Source of the DNA: Semisulcospira habei
Lineage: Eukaryota; Mollusca; Gastropoda; Semisulcospiridae
NCBI GenBank assembly: GCA_036245525.1
Contig: BTPG01000004.1
Location: 214,644,557 to 214,708,556 of the forward strand
DNA: 64,000 nt
Direction of reading: 5' to 3'
Shown: positions 20,512-32,688 of the stretch, one piece after another
Numbering within the stretch: the first letter of the stretch is position 1
Layout: each line of letters starts with the position of its first letter
The notes under the pieces: model-generated
What the model was told of the DNA's origin: nothing
The model's database searches: none
Seen by the model: the letters and a program-made list of their open reading frames with translations, nothing else
Translations under genes and position numbers: made by a program

Positions 20512-23505
20512 CTCGTCAATTAATTCATCAACCAGTTCATCAGCTATGTCTTCAGATAACTTGAGCCTGTAATGACCTGGTGCATAAGCCTTTTCCTTAG
20601 TGTGAAACACTCGTTTCGTGTCCCCAACTGCAAGTGACTTTTTGTGTGTTTGGATCATTTCAAGATTTCCCCCACCCGGGTCTGCCCTGGGGGACTTGGG
20701 TGGGGTTAGGTATTTTTTAGTTCCCAGGGTCACCCTGGTCAGCCCCACAGGGTGGGTTTTCCCCACTATTCTGGGGCATGTGTTTCTGTCTACCCTTAGT
20801 CCATTCACCTGTATTTGCCTTTTTAAAACTCTCCCTACTGTCTGCACTGCCTGTAGCTCTTGATATTGGATGTGTGTTGCCAAATGGTCTTGGCTTTATT
20901 TAGGCCACATGTTGTAGGTTTATTTAATGTATTGGGCCGGCTGGCGACATACATTCAATATTCTGTTTTGTTTTTTTCACAAGCAGTGCAGGCACGTCCT
21001 GAGAAAGCCTTGTTGCTGTCGGGACGTTAAGCAATGTACAATCAATCAATATGTCTTCAGATAACTTGAGCCTGTAATGACCAGGTGCATAAGCTTTTTC
21101 CTTAGTGTGAAACACTCGTTTCGTGTCCCCAACTGCAAGTGACTTTTTGTGTGTTTGAATCATTTCAAGATTATGTTTGTTTGATCTCAGTGACTTGTTT
21201 GGATAATCAGGCATTAATGCCCCATCTAACACTTGCTTGTAATGTTCATGTCGAATGTCTTTATTTTTTATCGCTGTTTTCTTGATACCTTTGGCTTTCG
21301 ACTGACTACCTTTCTGATGCAGTATAGAATACATTTTTGATCTCAGTCCAACGTACTCAACTATTGGCACACCATTTAGTTCGTCTTTAAACTTACCAGG
21401 TACTTTCTTGTTTTGTGTGCTAAACAGTGGATGGTCTTTAGGGTAGTCAGATGTGTCATACATGTGTAACTCTGTTTTCATGTCTTCATAAAAGTCTTCA
21501 GTACACACATCAATGATCATAGAGTCAGTGTCAGTGTATAACAATCGACACTCAGGATACTTCGGTTTGAAGTAATCATAATAAAATTCAAGCATCAACA
21601 GTTTTGACAACTCAAGAATTGCCATACCAATGAATACTGGCTTGTCCAGTTTAACAATCTTTTTTTTGAGTGACACTGCATACAATGATGAATGAAACTC
21701 TTTGTACCCTGTGTACTGTGGCTTGCCTGTAAGTTTAATTGCACCTGATTCAGTTGTGACCAGTCTCACATCTTTGCGGTGATGAGGATTTTCCATAGTC
21801 TTGCCAAAACAGGCATTGTTCATAAGCTTAAAGAAGTCTTTGTCAAATGCAGTGTTGCTGTCTCTGGCACGTAATGTTGTGTTCTTCATTATGTAATCTT
21901 TCATGAAAGCACTCTGATCAAATTGAATTCCTCTGTGAACTTTCTTTAGTACTAACCCGTGTCTGATGTAAAACTGTAACAAGCGATAGTGACAAACGTA
22001 ATTGAATTTGTCATTCAGATTTGGTGTCTTCTTTTTTCCCTGTCATACTCATTTTCTCAACTGCTAAGGGATAATCATTATGGTAATCATGTAGGTGGTG
22101 TGGATACTCCAGGTCTACTTCAAAGATCCAACCCTTCACGTCGTTTCGGTCAAGATTCATAATATTGTTAGTTAACCCTGACTCTGTTACGTCATACTGT
22201 GATAAATCATACAGACAAAAGTTTTTCAAGGACAATAACTCACACATTGCCCAGCCATACAAATTGTTAGTGTCTACATAGGTAATGAATGACCTTGACC
22301 TCGAGGGGTCAAACCCAAGGTCACCATGTCCGTCCAGATATTTGTTGTTGGCCTTGGCATAATTGTTCGCTGCAATACTTATCCCACCCCTCAATCCACG
22401 TTCCACCATTTCACCCATCGTACGATCAGACTACAGGTCTATAGATATCTTACTGGATTTCAAAAATGCATCCCATGTCATGCCAGGACTAGTTATGTAA
22501 CAGGCAGGGTCAAGCTTGTAGTGTAACAAACCCTTTTCACGGTAACTTTCAAATACGTCTGCTAGCAAACAAACGTCTGCTTTCAAGTACTGGTCGTGGT
22601 AGTCACCAATTGTCTGACATCCTAACTTCCCCCACGCATCAAGAGCGTGTTGATATTCAGAGTCAGAAATACCTTTACCAGTTAGTGTGGAATAAAATTT
22701 CTCTTTTGGTGGCAGTCTTGTTTCCTCAAACACAACCTAGTGATCAATGTACTCATATGGATAAACACCTTTTTTAATCAAGTCTGGTTCAAAATATTTA
22801 CTCGTTATTAGATACTCAGTCAGTCCTTCTGCCAGACTAGCAAGACCTAAAGACAAATGTTGCATGGAGTCATAAAATGCTAATTTGTTGTCCAATCTAA
22901 AAGTCAAGTACTTCTCAGTTGTCTGGGCAATACAACTAATTTTTTTGTAAGACTCATCTACAGCCTGCATGATAATGTGTGAATCATATCCTTTGAGATT
23001 GTGGAAAAAGATTGGTAACTTATATGTCTTAGGATCTGTTTTTAATAACAAGTTACAATTGCTATGTGCAGCACCTCTGTAACGCCCAGTTATGTGATCA
23101 TGGTCACGAACTTTATCACCCTGGAGGGGTTGTTCACAAACCCAACACATCTCAGCTGTATCAAATTTCAGTTTGTCTTCTTCTGTCATCACCAAAGGCA
23201 TCTGACATGTTGTGAGATACTGTACTACCTGACTATACAGATGTCTCATTTCTGTTAAAAACAGACATGCTGCATTTTCACCCCTGTAGATAACAGGCTC
23301 TGAATGAAGACCGTCTGACCTAACAATAATGTATCCAAAAGAACACACCACTTGGTCACTTAGTTTTATAGTCTTTGGTAATGACTCTGGAACAGGACCC
23401 TCATACGGAACTACTAATGATTCAAAATCAGCGTACACTACAAACGGCAGCTTTTGTTGATTCCCATAGTTCTTAAAATATACTTGACTACCAGGATCAG
23501 GGTAC
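20467..23505 (-). pseudogene. polB: Polinton family B DNA polymerase, 3' part (multiple lesions)
   Basis: Continuation of the gene that begins at 41382, separated from it by the TTAA-flanked insert. It shows exonuclease motif I (YADFES near 23430), an HNH/endonuclease VII-like zinc insertion (CWVCEQPL, then RDHDHITGRYRGAAHSNC, about 23050-23150), Exo II (FFHNLKGYDSH near 22990), palm motif A (DTNNLYGWAM near 22260), motif B (KLMNNACFGKTMEN near 21820) and motif C (YTDTDS near 21535). This is the protein-primed-type polymerase of Polintons. Lesions: in-frame TAG at 22737-22739 and 22431-22433, a frameshift at an A6 run near 22033, and a 382-bp insertion with a 123-bp duplication near the 3' end. 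The C-terminus is acidic (DELVDELIDELVTE) and ends at 20467. Not functional. Confidence 0.92.
20545..21172 (+). mobile_element. 382-bp retroelement-like insertion with 123-bp target duplication
   Basis: Bases 20545-20667 and 21050-21172 are direct repeats of 123 bp with about three differences, both coding for the same piece of the polymerase. The 382 bases between them end, on the + strand, in GACGTTAAGCAATGTACAATCAATCAA-like sequence (positions about 21023-21049). That is a short microsatellite tail of the kind that ends SINEs and CR1/L2-type LINEs. I see no clear Pol III box, so it could be a SINE or a 5'-truncated LINE. The 5' part is GC- and C-rich. Confidence 0.78.
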
Positions 23506-23509
23506 TTAA
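23506..23509. repeat. TTAA target duplication, left copy
   Basis: TTAA directly before the inverted repeat start AGCTGAG; the second TTAA is at 40436-40439. Removing the block and one TTAA puts the polymerase codons on either side back in the same frame without a stop, so the duplication is real. Confidence 0.9.
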
Positions 23510-23701
23510 AGCTGAGAAACAGTCAAAAAACTCCGCCCCGCACGTGTTTTAAAAAAACTTTGCAGGACCCAGCGAGGGCCCTCTTCGTGAACGTTCGGCT
23601 AACTTCGGCAAACCGGTTTGCAACTGACTCAGTTGACTGAGTTTTCAACTGCGTTTGTCGTGCTGGCAAAACTCCCGTGAAAAAGACAGGCCACTTCCTG
23701 T
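23510..23701 (+). repeat. Left inverted repeat of the TTAA element
   Basis: Begins AGCTGAGAAACAG and contains GGACCCAGCGAGGGCCCTCT and CCACTTCCTGT. Matches the reverse complement of 40261-40435 with many substitutions and small indels. Confidence 0.78.
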
Positions 23702-24061
23702 ATCGCAGCGAGTGGGCACCGCGATCACTGATCTAAACCAGCGATATTTTTACTGATATCAACAGTAGCAGACGACACTCGACCACCCGACGGACAGAGC
23801 AGGCCATTTGTGTCTTGCCTGGACGCACACTGGATATGGACCAGGCCGAGCTATCCGTAAGTTACACAGCACAGCCTGAAGCTTTATTTGATATCGGAAG
23901 GGTGAGAAAGGAGGGGTTATTTGTCGTTTTGTGTTTGTTGTTATATCTTTTCCTCTGGAGTGGCCTACAGCAATTTTTTTTCTCCATACAGAGGGCAGCT
24001 ACTAAAAATCAGCTTGACCCATGGCGACATTGTATCTTTTTGCATCTATGTAAACAGTCGA
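23702..24061. other. Interior left arm of the TTAA element
   Basis: Unique-looking sequence with a short ATG-led frame at 23836 that ends in a consensus 5' splice site (GTAAGT at 23857). No gene is supported. It leads into a (CT)n tract at about 24062-24087 that marks the 5' border of LINE A. Confidence 0.5.
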
Positions 24062-24087
24062 TTCTCTCTCTCTCTCTCTCTCTCTCC

Positions 24088-24853
24088 CGCGCGGCTCTCC
24101 GCGCCGCACGGCCGTTTACATCGTGGGCATTAGTTCACCCTATTTCCATGGACTAACAAAAGTTTGTTAAGTGATATTTGGTGTGTGACTTCATGAGTGA
24201 ACGAGGATTTTGGTGGTGTGTTTTTTGTGAAAATTGGACAGACTGAACACGTGAGTGACTATATTTTCTCAACTGACAATGCTCATCAGCGCTGCGAACT
24301 GTGATGGCGGCCATGGCGTGGCTGCCGTGTAGCCCCCACCCTCCTCGCCCACTATAGCCTCTACCCACCCCCCCACCCCTCCCTCGGGGCTGCAGTCTGT
24401 CACGTTCACCCCTTACTGATTGTACCACCCTCATCCCCCACGGCTATTCAAGGCCTCCCGCCATTTAGTTTTGAGGCGCGCGCGCGTGCGGGCCGAAAGA
24501 TAAGGAGCCGCGCGTGTAGCCTCCTTCGATACCGGCCACTGACAGCACAGAGCTGAGCGCAATGTTTTACGCCGCGAGCACGCGATGTGTGTGCCACAGC
24601 GGCTGGCCGTGTACCACTTGACTTGCCAGTGGAACTATAATTATTTTCTCCACAAGACGGCACCACTTGACTTGCCAGTGATTACCTGTGTCCGAAATGA
24701 ACATCCAGAAGCACGTTACTTTCCATAGCCCATGAAGCTCCATCCGCGTCTCTACTAATCTGCCCCTGAACCCCCCACCCCCCCCCCCCCCACACACACA
24801 CACACACCCTCGTGCAACCGTACTCTTCCCTTCCCCCTCACACCCCAACTATC
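24088..24853 (+). promoter_or_regulatory. LINE A 5' untranslated/promoter region
   Basis: 766 bases before ORF1, beginning GC-rich and containing a duplicated 18-mer (CCACTTGACTTGCCAGTG at about 24616 and 24663) and a C-rich stretch with (CA)n at about 24777-24808. LINEs of this group carry an internal promoter in this position; the role here is inferred. Confidence 0.5.
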
Positions 24854-27752
24854 ATGGCGTATTCATCTCCCGTCTTGTTACGCCAGCCCATCTTACAGTC
24901 CCACGCCCCCTCCCAGTCTCCTAATTCCAGTGATCCTATTGTAAAAGACACTCTTGACGACAAGCAGAAAGTTTTCAATGATACAAATATCGACGTCCTA
25001 AAGCGCTGGAGGAAGGCACTGTCCATCCGATACGTCGATCTATTAAACTCAGCCAACTGTGGATACGAGGTAGTGTGGATAGACACAGACTTTGATAATA
25101 AAACAGTAACTCGGACTGACTTCAGCGTTCGCACCCGTGCAGCCGGAATCCCCGACACCCTTGCCAAGACCTTTGTGCAAGTAAGAAGAGAGGGTGTCAA
25201 CTGCATCACGGTCAGCCTATACTATAAACTCAACCGTAGTCTTGGCGGAACCTGTCTGATTCAGGGGGTACGTGCCGAGGAGTGGGTGCAGACTGAGTTC
25301 CGCCAGCTGTGCGCCCTGGTCAGGTCACTGCAGAATATACAGTTTGATGAGAGTGATGTACCCCCACCCATCTTCAGTCACCTACCCCTGTGTGACGCCA
25401 GCCACCACCCTGATCTATCCCTGTCCTCCAGCTTGCCGAGTGAGGAACGTGACGATGACCAGGGGATTAATGGCCTGGTCACGCCCCGTCGCCCTAGCCT
25501 GGCGCTCCCGGCTCCTGAGCCCCGCTCACTGCATTACTCTGTTCCTTCTCCGGGGGTCGAGTGCGGGGCATCAACCACTACTGTTCACAGCCAGCCAGCC
25601 TCTATGTCACTCATCCCCGTGACTGACCACTCTAGTGAAACAAACGTAACGTCGTGCGCTGGACAATATCTCTCCCTTCCACCCTCCCTCCACCCGTGAT
25701 ATTTCAAGCTCCGCACTCCTCACCGTCCACCATCCCTCTTCCTCAGATGCAGCAAACACCCCACCCGCTCCTATTAACCCTACCTTCATCCCTGAGTTAG
25801 ATAACTCCACACTCTCTCTCGTCAGCCCTCCGGCCACGCCCATCACGTGTCCTCAGTCGTGCGTGGCCAAGTCGCATCCCGCTCGCTGTTCGCCTGAGGT
25901 CACCACTTGCAGTGTTAGATATACAGCATCCGTGAGTGACCTCGTCACAGGATACGTGTCCTCGTTACGAACCGCGGTCGCTTGCACTCAAGTGGACACT
26001 GCTGGCAGTCAGCTCGTGGTCTCTGGTATCAGCGACACAAAGCCAACCATCTTCACTCAGCTCCAAGCCCAACTTGCTTCTGTTGAATCTCTACGCCAGG
26101 AGCTGTTTCAGAACAAAGTGGAGATGCGACAAAGACTGGAGCAGCTAGAGTGCCAGGTGCGTGAGACAGGTGTGCTGGTGACCAACGATCTGCAGATGTC
26201 TGAGTCCTGCGTGCGTGGCAAACTATCCCAGTTCCAGGACCAGCTGACCGACATGTCAGACTTGCACTGTCAGCTATCCGATAAATTGCAGGGCCTCCAA
26301 TGCGCACGTGACAATTACAGCCAACTCATTCATGACCTGTACTGTCAAGTGGCGAGGTTAGATGCACCCGTCAATAATTACGTCATCACACAGTCAACAG
26401 GGCCCGAGGCATCACCCTACCCTCCCACCATCTCTGGAGCTGATGAGATTACTCACAGTGGCAGAGTAAACCCTCATACCGCTTGCTGTGACACGATCCC
26501 TGTGCGAATTACCCCACCTAAGCTCATCAGGTCAAGTACACTACGGGATCAGGTTTCTGGCGGCACACTTATAACGGTCCACGCGCCTCCGTCCGAAACC
26601 AAGAAACAAGGGGAAATCTGCGGTGCAGGCGAACGGGAACAAAGTGAGAGGGGCCGTAATCAACTACCCCATAAATGTCCTTCTCCCAACGAGGAGAATT
26701 TTGATCATCGAGTCCACGCCGGCACCACCACCATAGTCATTGGAGACTCCGCTTTGCAAAACGTCAAGGGCGAGAAAATGACTATGTACCAAGGTGAGAG
26801 AGTGCAGGTCACTTCAGTGTCCGGTCTGCAAACTTCTCACCTAACTGATTGGTGCATGAAGCAGCCTCAATCACCCCACGTCCAACTTGTCACCTTCCAC
26901 GTGGGGGTCAATGATTGCAAGCAGCGGGAGATCACCAGCCAGCAGTGGGAAACGCTGATCGCAGCGTGCAAAAGGGCGTTCCCCAAAGCGCGCATCCAGG
27001 CTTCCTCCATCTTGCCAGCTGCTCAGGGAAGAAACTCTGTACTAAATCAGCGCATCTTCCCCTCTAATGCCAACATGTGCCACGCGGCCAAGAAGCTTGG
27101 CGCTACCTTTGTTGACAACACGGCTGTTTTCAGAGCCCCAAGCGGTCTTCCACGCAAGGCGCTGTACCGCGTGGATCACAAAGGCCGCCTTGACCCCATC
27201 CACCCGTCCCACGTGGGGACTCGCAGGCTGGCCGGTAATATTAAGTACGGCGGGGAAGATGGCCACCGGAAAACCAGTCAACGGGCCGACAGTTCTAGCG
27301 ATGAGACTACTGCTAATCACCTCTACTCGGACGTTGCTGCGGGGCGTGCGCCTTTAGCTGCGCATCAAATAGAGGAAAATCAACGTCAATATCAGCAGGG
27401 CGAACTGCAGCAAAATCAAACAGAACCGCAGCAGCAACTACAGCAACAAGAACCACAACACCAGCAGGAAGAGACAATGTCAGAGCCTCAGAAACTACAG
27501 AATACGCCAGTTGCTTTTGTTGACTGGCAACATAGTCACCACCAACAACAGCAACTGATGTATCCGCCTACAGCTCTGTGGCAACAGAAACTTAATCCCC
27601 CTGATGGTGTTCAGTGGTACTACCCTTCACCGTACGGACTCCCGCACCCGGGCAGTGGCATGTGTGCTCCATACTTTCCGGCCTTCCCCATGCCGGCTAT
27701 TATTAATGGCGGACACTGGTCTCAGAGTATCAATCCAACACATGCTTACTGA
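24854..27752 (+). pseudogene. LINE A ORF1: nucleic acid-binding and SGNH esterase protein, frameshifted
   Basis: Start at ATG 24854 (MAYSSPVLLRQ), which lines up with the LINE B start. The first frame runs to 25699 and the second covers 25863-27752; an indel between 25690 and 25860 separates them. The N-terminal domain (about residues 40-150) contains LKRWRKALSIRYVDLL and GGTCLIQG, seen likewise in LINE B. A middle region has coiled-coil character. The C-terminal half has an SGNH hydrolase core: IVIGDSA (about 26740), FHVGVND (about 26900) and DPIHPSH (about 27193) carry the Ser, Asn-Asp and Asp-His blocks. It ends in a Gln-rich tail. Esterase-type ORF1 proteins bind RNA and chaperone nucleic acid in CR1/L2-like LINEs. 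Confidence 0.8.
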
Positions 27753-28157
27753 GTCGTTTTGGGTGCGATCAACTATATTAGCCACGGCTAAGCGAATTGG
27801 TTCTTTTCATTCAGCATTTGTATTTGACAACGAAAAACAGTGTTTTCATTATTTCGGTATTCATAATACCTCATTTGTGTGGTATGAACTAAATTTCGTG
27901 TGCGTTAGTTGTGTACCGCCAAGAACTACCAGCAGCTACTACTCGTGCTTGCAGTACTATTAGTGTCCCTTACTGACACGCCTGACGTGCGATAGCTGAA
28001 GCGGTGTGCACATATAGTACGACTCTACTGTGCACCATTGACACTTATAGAGTGTACTTCCTCTATTTCCTTTTTTTAATTATTATTTTATTTCGTTAAC
28101 GTAAAAAAAAAATCATATTAGTTTCTAGTGCGCTGCAGTTTAGGGTTGCTTTCGTTA
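27753..28157 (+). other. LINE A spacer between ORF1 and ORF2
   Basis: About 405 bases, AT-rich toward ORF2 (TTTAATTATTATTTTATTTC near 28074). No open frame of interest. LINE B has a similar spacer of about 507 bases. Confidence 0.6.
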
Positions 28158-30998
28158 ATGAAAATGAAGCACCCAGCAAAGAAGCAGTGCAACCTAAAAA
28201 TCGGTCATCTGAATATCTACCACCTCTTCAATAAGGTGTCCGATTTAAACGTTTACTTAAACGCACCTGAACCGTTCCACTTGTTTGGTTTAAGTGAAAC
28301 ACGTTTAAACCCTGATATGAGTAACGATGCCATCAGTATTCCCAACTTTAGTATTGTTCGGCGAGACCCCTGTATGCCTGGTCGGACTGGTATTGCCGTT
28401 TACATACATAACTCTATCCAAACACTCGTTCGTCGACGTGAAGACTTAGAAACCCCTGACGTAGAGTGTATCTGGCTTGAGCTCAAAGGCCCTAAAACCA
28501 GACCAGTCATTATAGGTTTTTTCTATCGTAACCCGTCTGCCTCGTATGAATGGTATGACGACTTCCTGCAATCCATTGAACATGTTGATTTGTCTAATAG
28601 CGATGTCTTATTGCTAGGCGACTTCAATATTGATATGCTTAAATCTCACGCAGCATGGGATTGTGTTACGACACAGCTTGGTCTAAAACAACTAGTTTCT
28701 TCCCCTACTAGAATTGCTCCCACATCAGCAACACTCATAGATCACATTTACTCTAACCGTCCCCAAAACGTATATAACGTTAGTGTTGCTGACCTCAGTA
28801 TCAGTGACCACTATCCCACTGTATGTTTATGGTCATCAAAACTACCAGCGCAGCCTAAGCTTGGACACACCACCATCTCTTATCGCTCCTTTAAACACTT
28901 CTGTGAGTCGGCCTTTCTAGCTGATCTTAACCAAACACAATTTGACATTGTACACAATGAAGACAATCCTGACACTGCTTTGGATCTCTGGTATAATCTT
29001 TTCAACAGTGTGCTTAATAAGCATGCCCCTTTACGAAAAAAGAGAGTAAAAAATCATACGTTACCGACTTGGTTAACACAAGATATTATCCAAGCGATGG
29101 AACTTCGTAATAACTTAAGAAAACAAAAACAGTTTTCTGAGTACAAACGCCAACGAAACCGTGTCAAATCAATGGTGCGAAGGGCTCAAAAAACTCTGTT
29201 CGAACGAATGGTAAGGGAGAACAGAGAAACATCTTCTTTCTGGCGAGCGCTTAATCTTATCACCAGAGGCAACAGTAGAAGATCATCCGCTATCCCCTCT
29301 CAGCTCAACGCAGACACTTTTAACAAACACTTTCTGTCGGTTGCCCAGTCAGTAAACTCCTCATCCAAAACGGCAAGTACATATTCGTGTCCTGAGGCTC
29401 TACTTAACTTTTGTTCGCAAAGGACAGTGGATAAGTCATCCTTTTGTATTCCCCCTTTAGCAGTGCACGAGGTTGGCAAGCTTATAAATTCACTAAAAAA
29501 CAAGAAATCGTCCGGACCTGATGAGATTAGCCCCAAAATACTTAAACTTTCCCTTCCTTACACAATTGAATCACTAACCTACATCTATAATTTGTGTATT
29601 CAACACAACACGTTTCCTACTGAGCTTAAACATGCTAAAGTAATACCCCTGCCCAAATCTAAAGATCTTACGGACGTGAATAACTACAGACCTATATCCC
29701 TTTTGTCTTCCTTGTCAAAACCACTTGAAAGACATGTTCACAAACATCTCTACCAGTACCTTGATACCTGTAATCTTCTACATACCCATCAGTCAGGCTT
29801 TAGACCAAAACATTCGTGCCATACGGCATTAACAAGACTTGTTGACACCTGGTTAACTTCTATAAATCAATGTCAAATGATTGGGACAGTCTATCTCGAT
29901 TTCAAAAAAGCCTTTGATCTTGTAGACCACAACATCCTTTTGTCTAAACTTCAAGCATATTTATGCAATGCAGATGCCGTATCGTTTTTTAATTCCTACC
30001 TCAGCGGTAGGAGGCAAAGAGTTTTCTTAAATGGTAACTACTCGTCCCACGGTATTGTCACGAGCGGCGTGCCTCAAGGCTCTGTCCTCGGGCCATTGCT
30101 CTTCTGTGTATTCATAAATGATCTACCACTGCACCTGAGTAGTAACCAAACCTCGTGTGATTTGTTTGCGGATGACGCAACTCTTCATACGCCTGATCAT
30201 AGTGTTAATGCGATTAATACACGTCTGCAAAAAAGCATGCAGGAGGTTTCTCACTGGTGCGATTCTAATTCAATGGTTCTTAATCCATCTAAAACAGAAT
30301 GCATGGTGATAGCCACACGTCAAAGACATCAGCTGCGCCCACTTTCTCTTGATCTAACAGTAAACGGCAAACCAGTCCAACAGGTATCTCAACACCGTCT
30401 CCTTGGGGTCACGGTAGATGATCAACTTAAGTGGAAAACTCACATTAGCAGCGTATGTAAACGTGTCTCAAAAAACCTTTATATGCTATCAAAGTTGAAA
30501 TTCATTACCGATGTAGAGACGCGTACAATTTTCTATAACGCCCATGTAAAGTCGCACATAGACTACGCATCAACAGTGTGGGATGGTTCAAGTGAAGTGC
30601 ATTTAAAGAGGCTGAATACTTTACACAGGAGGGCTGCTAAACTTATCCTACCGGATCCTCAAATAGCAACGGAAAAAAAACTTGAAGTTCTTGGTATGCT
30701 TCCCCTGAAGCAGCACCTTATATGTAACAAAGCCATTTTTATGTATAAGCTGTGTAAACAAAAAGGGCCCCGTTATCTTGACCCATTTTTTTCAGTAATT
30801 TCCTCACGACATCCCAGACTGGGGCGGCACTATCAGGTTCCGCGGCCTCGCATTGACATCTTTAAATCTAGCTTAACATACTCAGGTAGTACTCTCTGGA
30901 ATTCGATTCCATGTAACCTTAGAAGTATGTCCCTGCCCTCCCCTCTTCAAATATCTAAAATAATCCAGCTTTACATGCGGAAAACTGCATGTTCTTAG
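28158..30998 (+). CDS. LINE A ORF2: APE endonuclease and reverse transcriptase
   Basis: About 946 codons from ATG 28158 (MKMKHPAKKQ). The endonuclease is at about residues 15-230: HLNIYHLFNK, FGLSETRLN, LLLGDFNID and LSISDHYPT, the N, E, D-x-N and SDH motifs of APE nucleases. The reverse transcriptase is at about 440-730: SSGPDEISPKIL, YRPISLLSSLSK, TVYLDFKKAFD (motif A), SGVPQGSVLGPLLF (motif B) and LFADDATLHT (motif C). A C-terminal region HIDYASTVWDGSS to GSTLWNSIP follows. The last roughly 15 codons differ from LINE B, where another frame would match, so a late indel is likely. It nicks target DNA and copies the LINE RNA. Confidence 0.9.
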   Translation: MKMKHPAKKQCNLKIGHLNIYHLFNKVSDLNVYLNAPEPFHLFGLSETRLNPDMSNDAISIPNFSIVRRDPCMPGRTGIAVYIHNSIQTLVRRREDLETPDVECIWLELKGPKTRPVIIGFFYRNPSASYEWYDDFLQSIEHVDLSNSDVLLLGDFNIDMLKSHAAWDCVTTQLGLKQLVSSPTRIAPTSATLIDHIYSNRPQNVYNVSVADLSISDHYPTVCLWSSKLPAQPKLGHTTISYRSFKHFCESAFLADLNQTQFDIVHNEDNPDTALDLWYNLFNSVLNKHAPLRKKRVKNHTLPTWLTQDIIQAMELRNNLRKQKQFSEYKRQRNRVKSMVRRAQKTLFERMVRENRETSSFWRALNLITRGNSRRSSAIPSQLNADTFNKHFLSVAQSVNSSSKTASTYSCPEALLNFCSQRTVDKSSFCIPPLAVHEVGKLINSLKNKKSSGPDEISPKILKLSLPYTIESLTYIYNLCIQHNTFPTELKHAKVIPLPKSKDLTDVNNYRPISLLSSLSKPLERHVHKHLYQYLDTCNLLHTHQSGFRPKHSCHTALTRLVDTWLTSINQCQMIGTVYLDFKKAFDLVDHNILLSKLQAYLCNADAVSFFNSYLSGRRQRVFLNGNYSSHGIVTSGVPQGSVLGPLLFCVFINDLPLHLSSNQTSCDLFADDATLHTPDHSVNAINTRLQKSMQEVSHWCDSNSMVLNPSKTECMVIATRQRHQLRPLSLDLTVNGKPVQQVSQHRLLGVTVDDQLKWKTHISSVCKRVSKNLYMLSKLKFITDVETRTIFYNAHVKSHIDYASTVWDGSSEVHLKRLNTLHRRAAKLILPDPQIATEKKLEVLGMLPLKQHLICNKAIFMYKLCKQKGPRYLDPFFSVISSRHPRLGRHYQVPRPRIDIFKSSLTYSGSTLWNSIPCNLRSMSLPSPLQISKIIQLYMRKTACS

Positions 30999-32688
<1,690 letters not shown>

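Noticed and set aside
22431..22739. TAG recoding in the polymerase as a genetic code feature
   Set aside because: The same gene has a frameshift and two insertions, so random decay is the simpler explanation for both stops.
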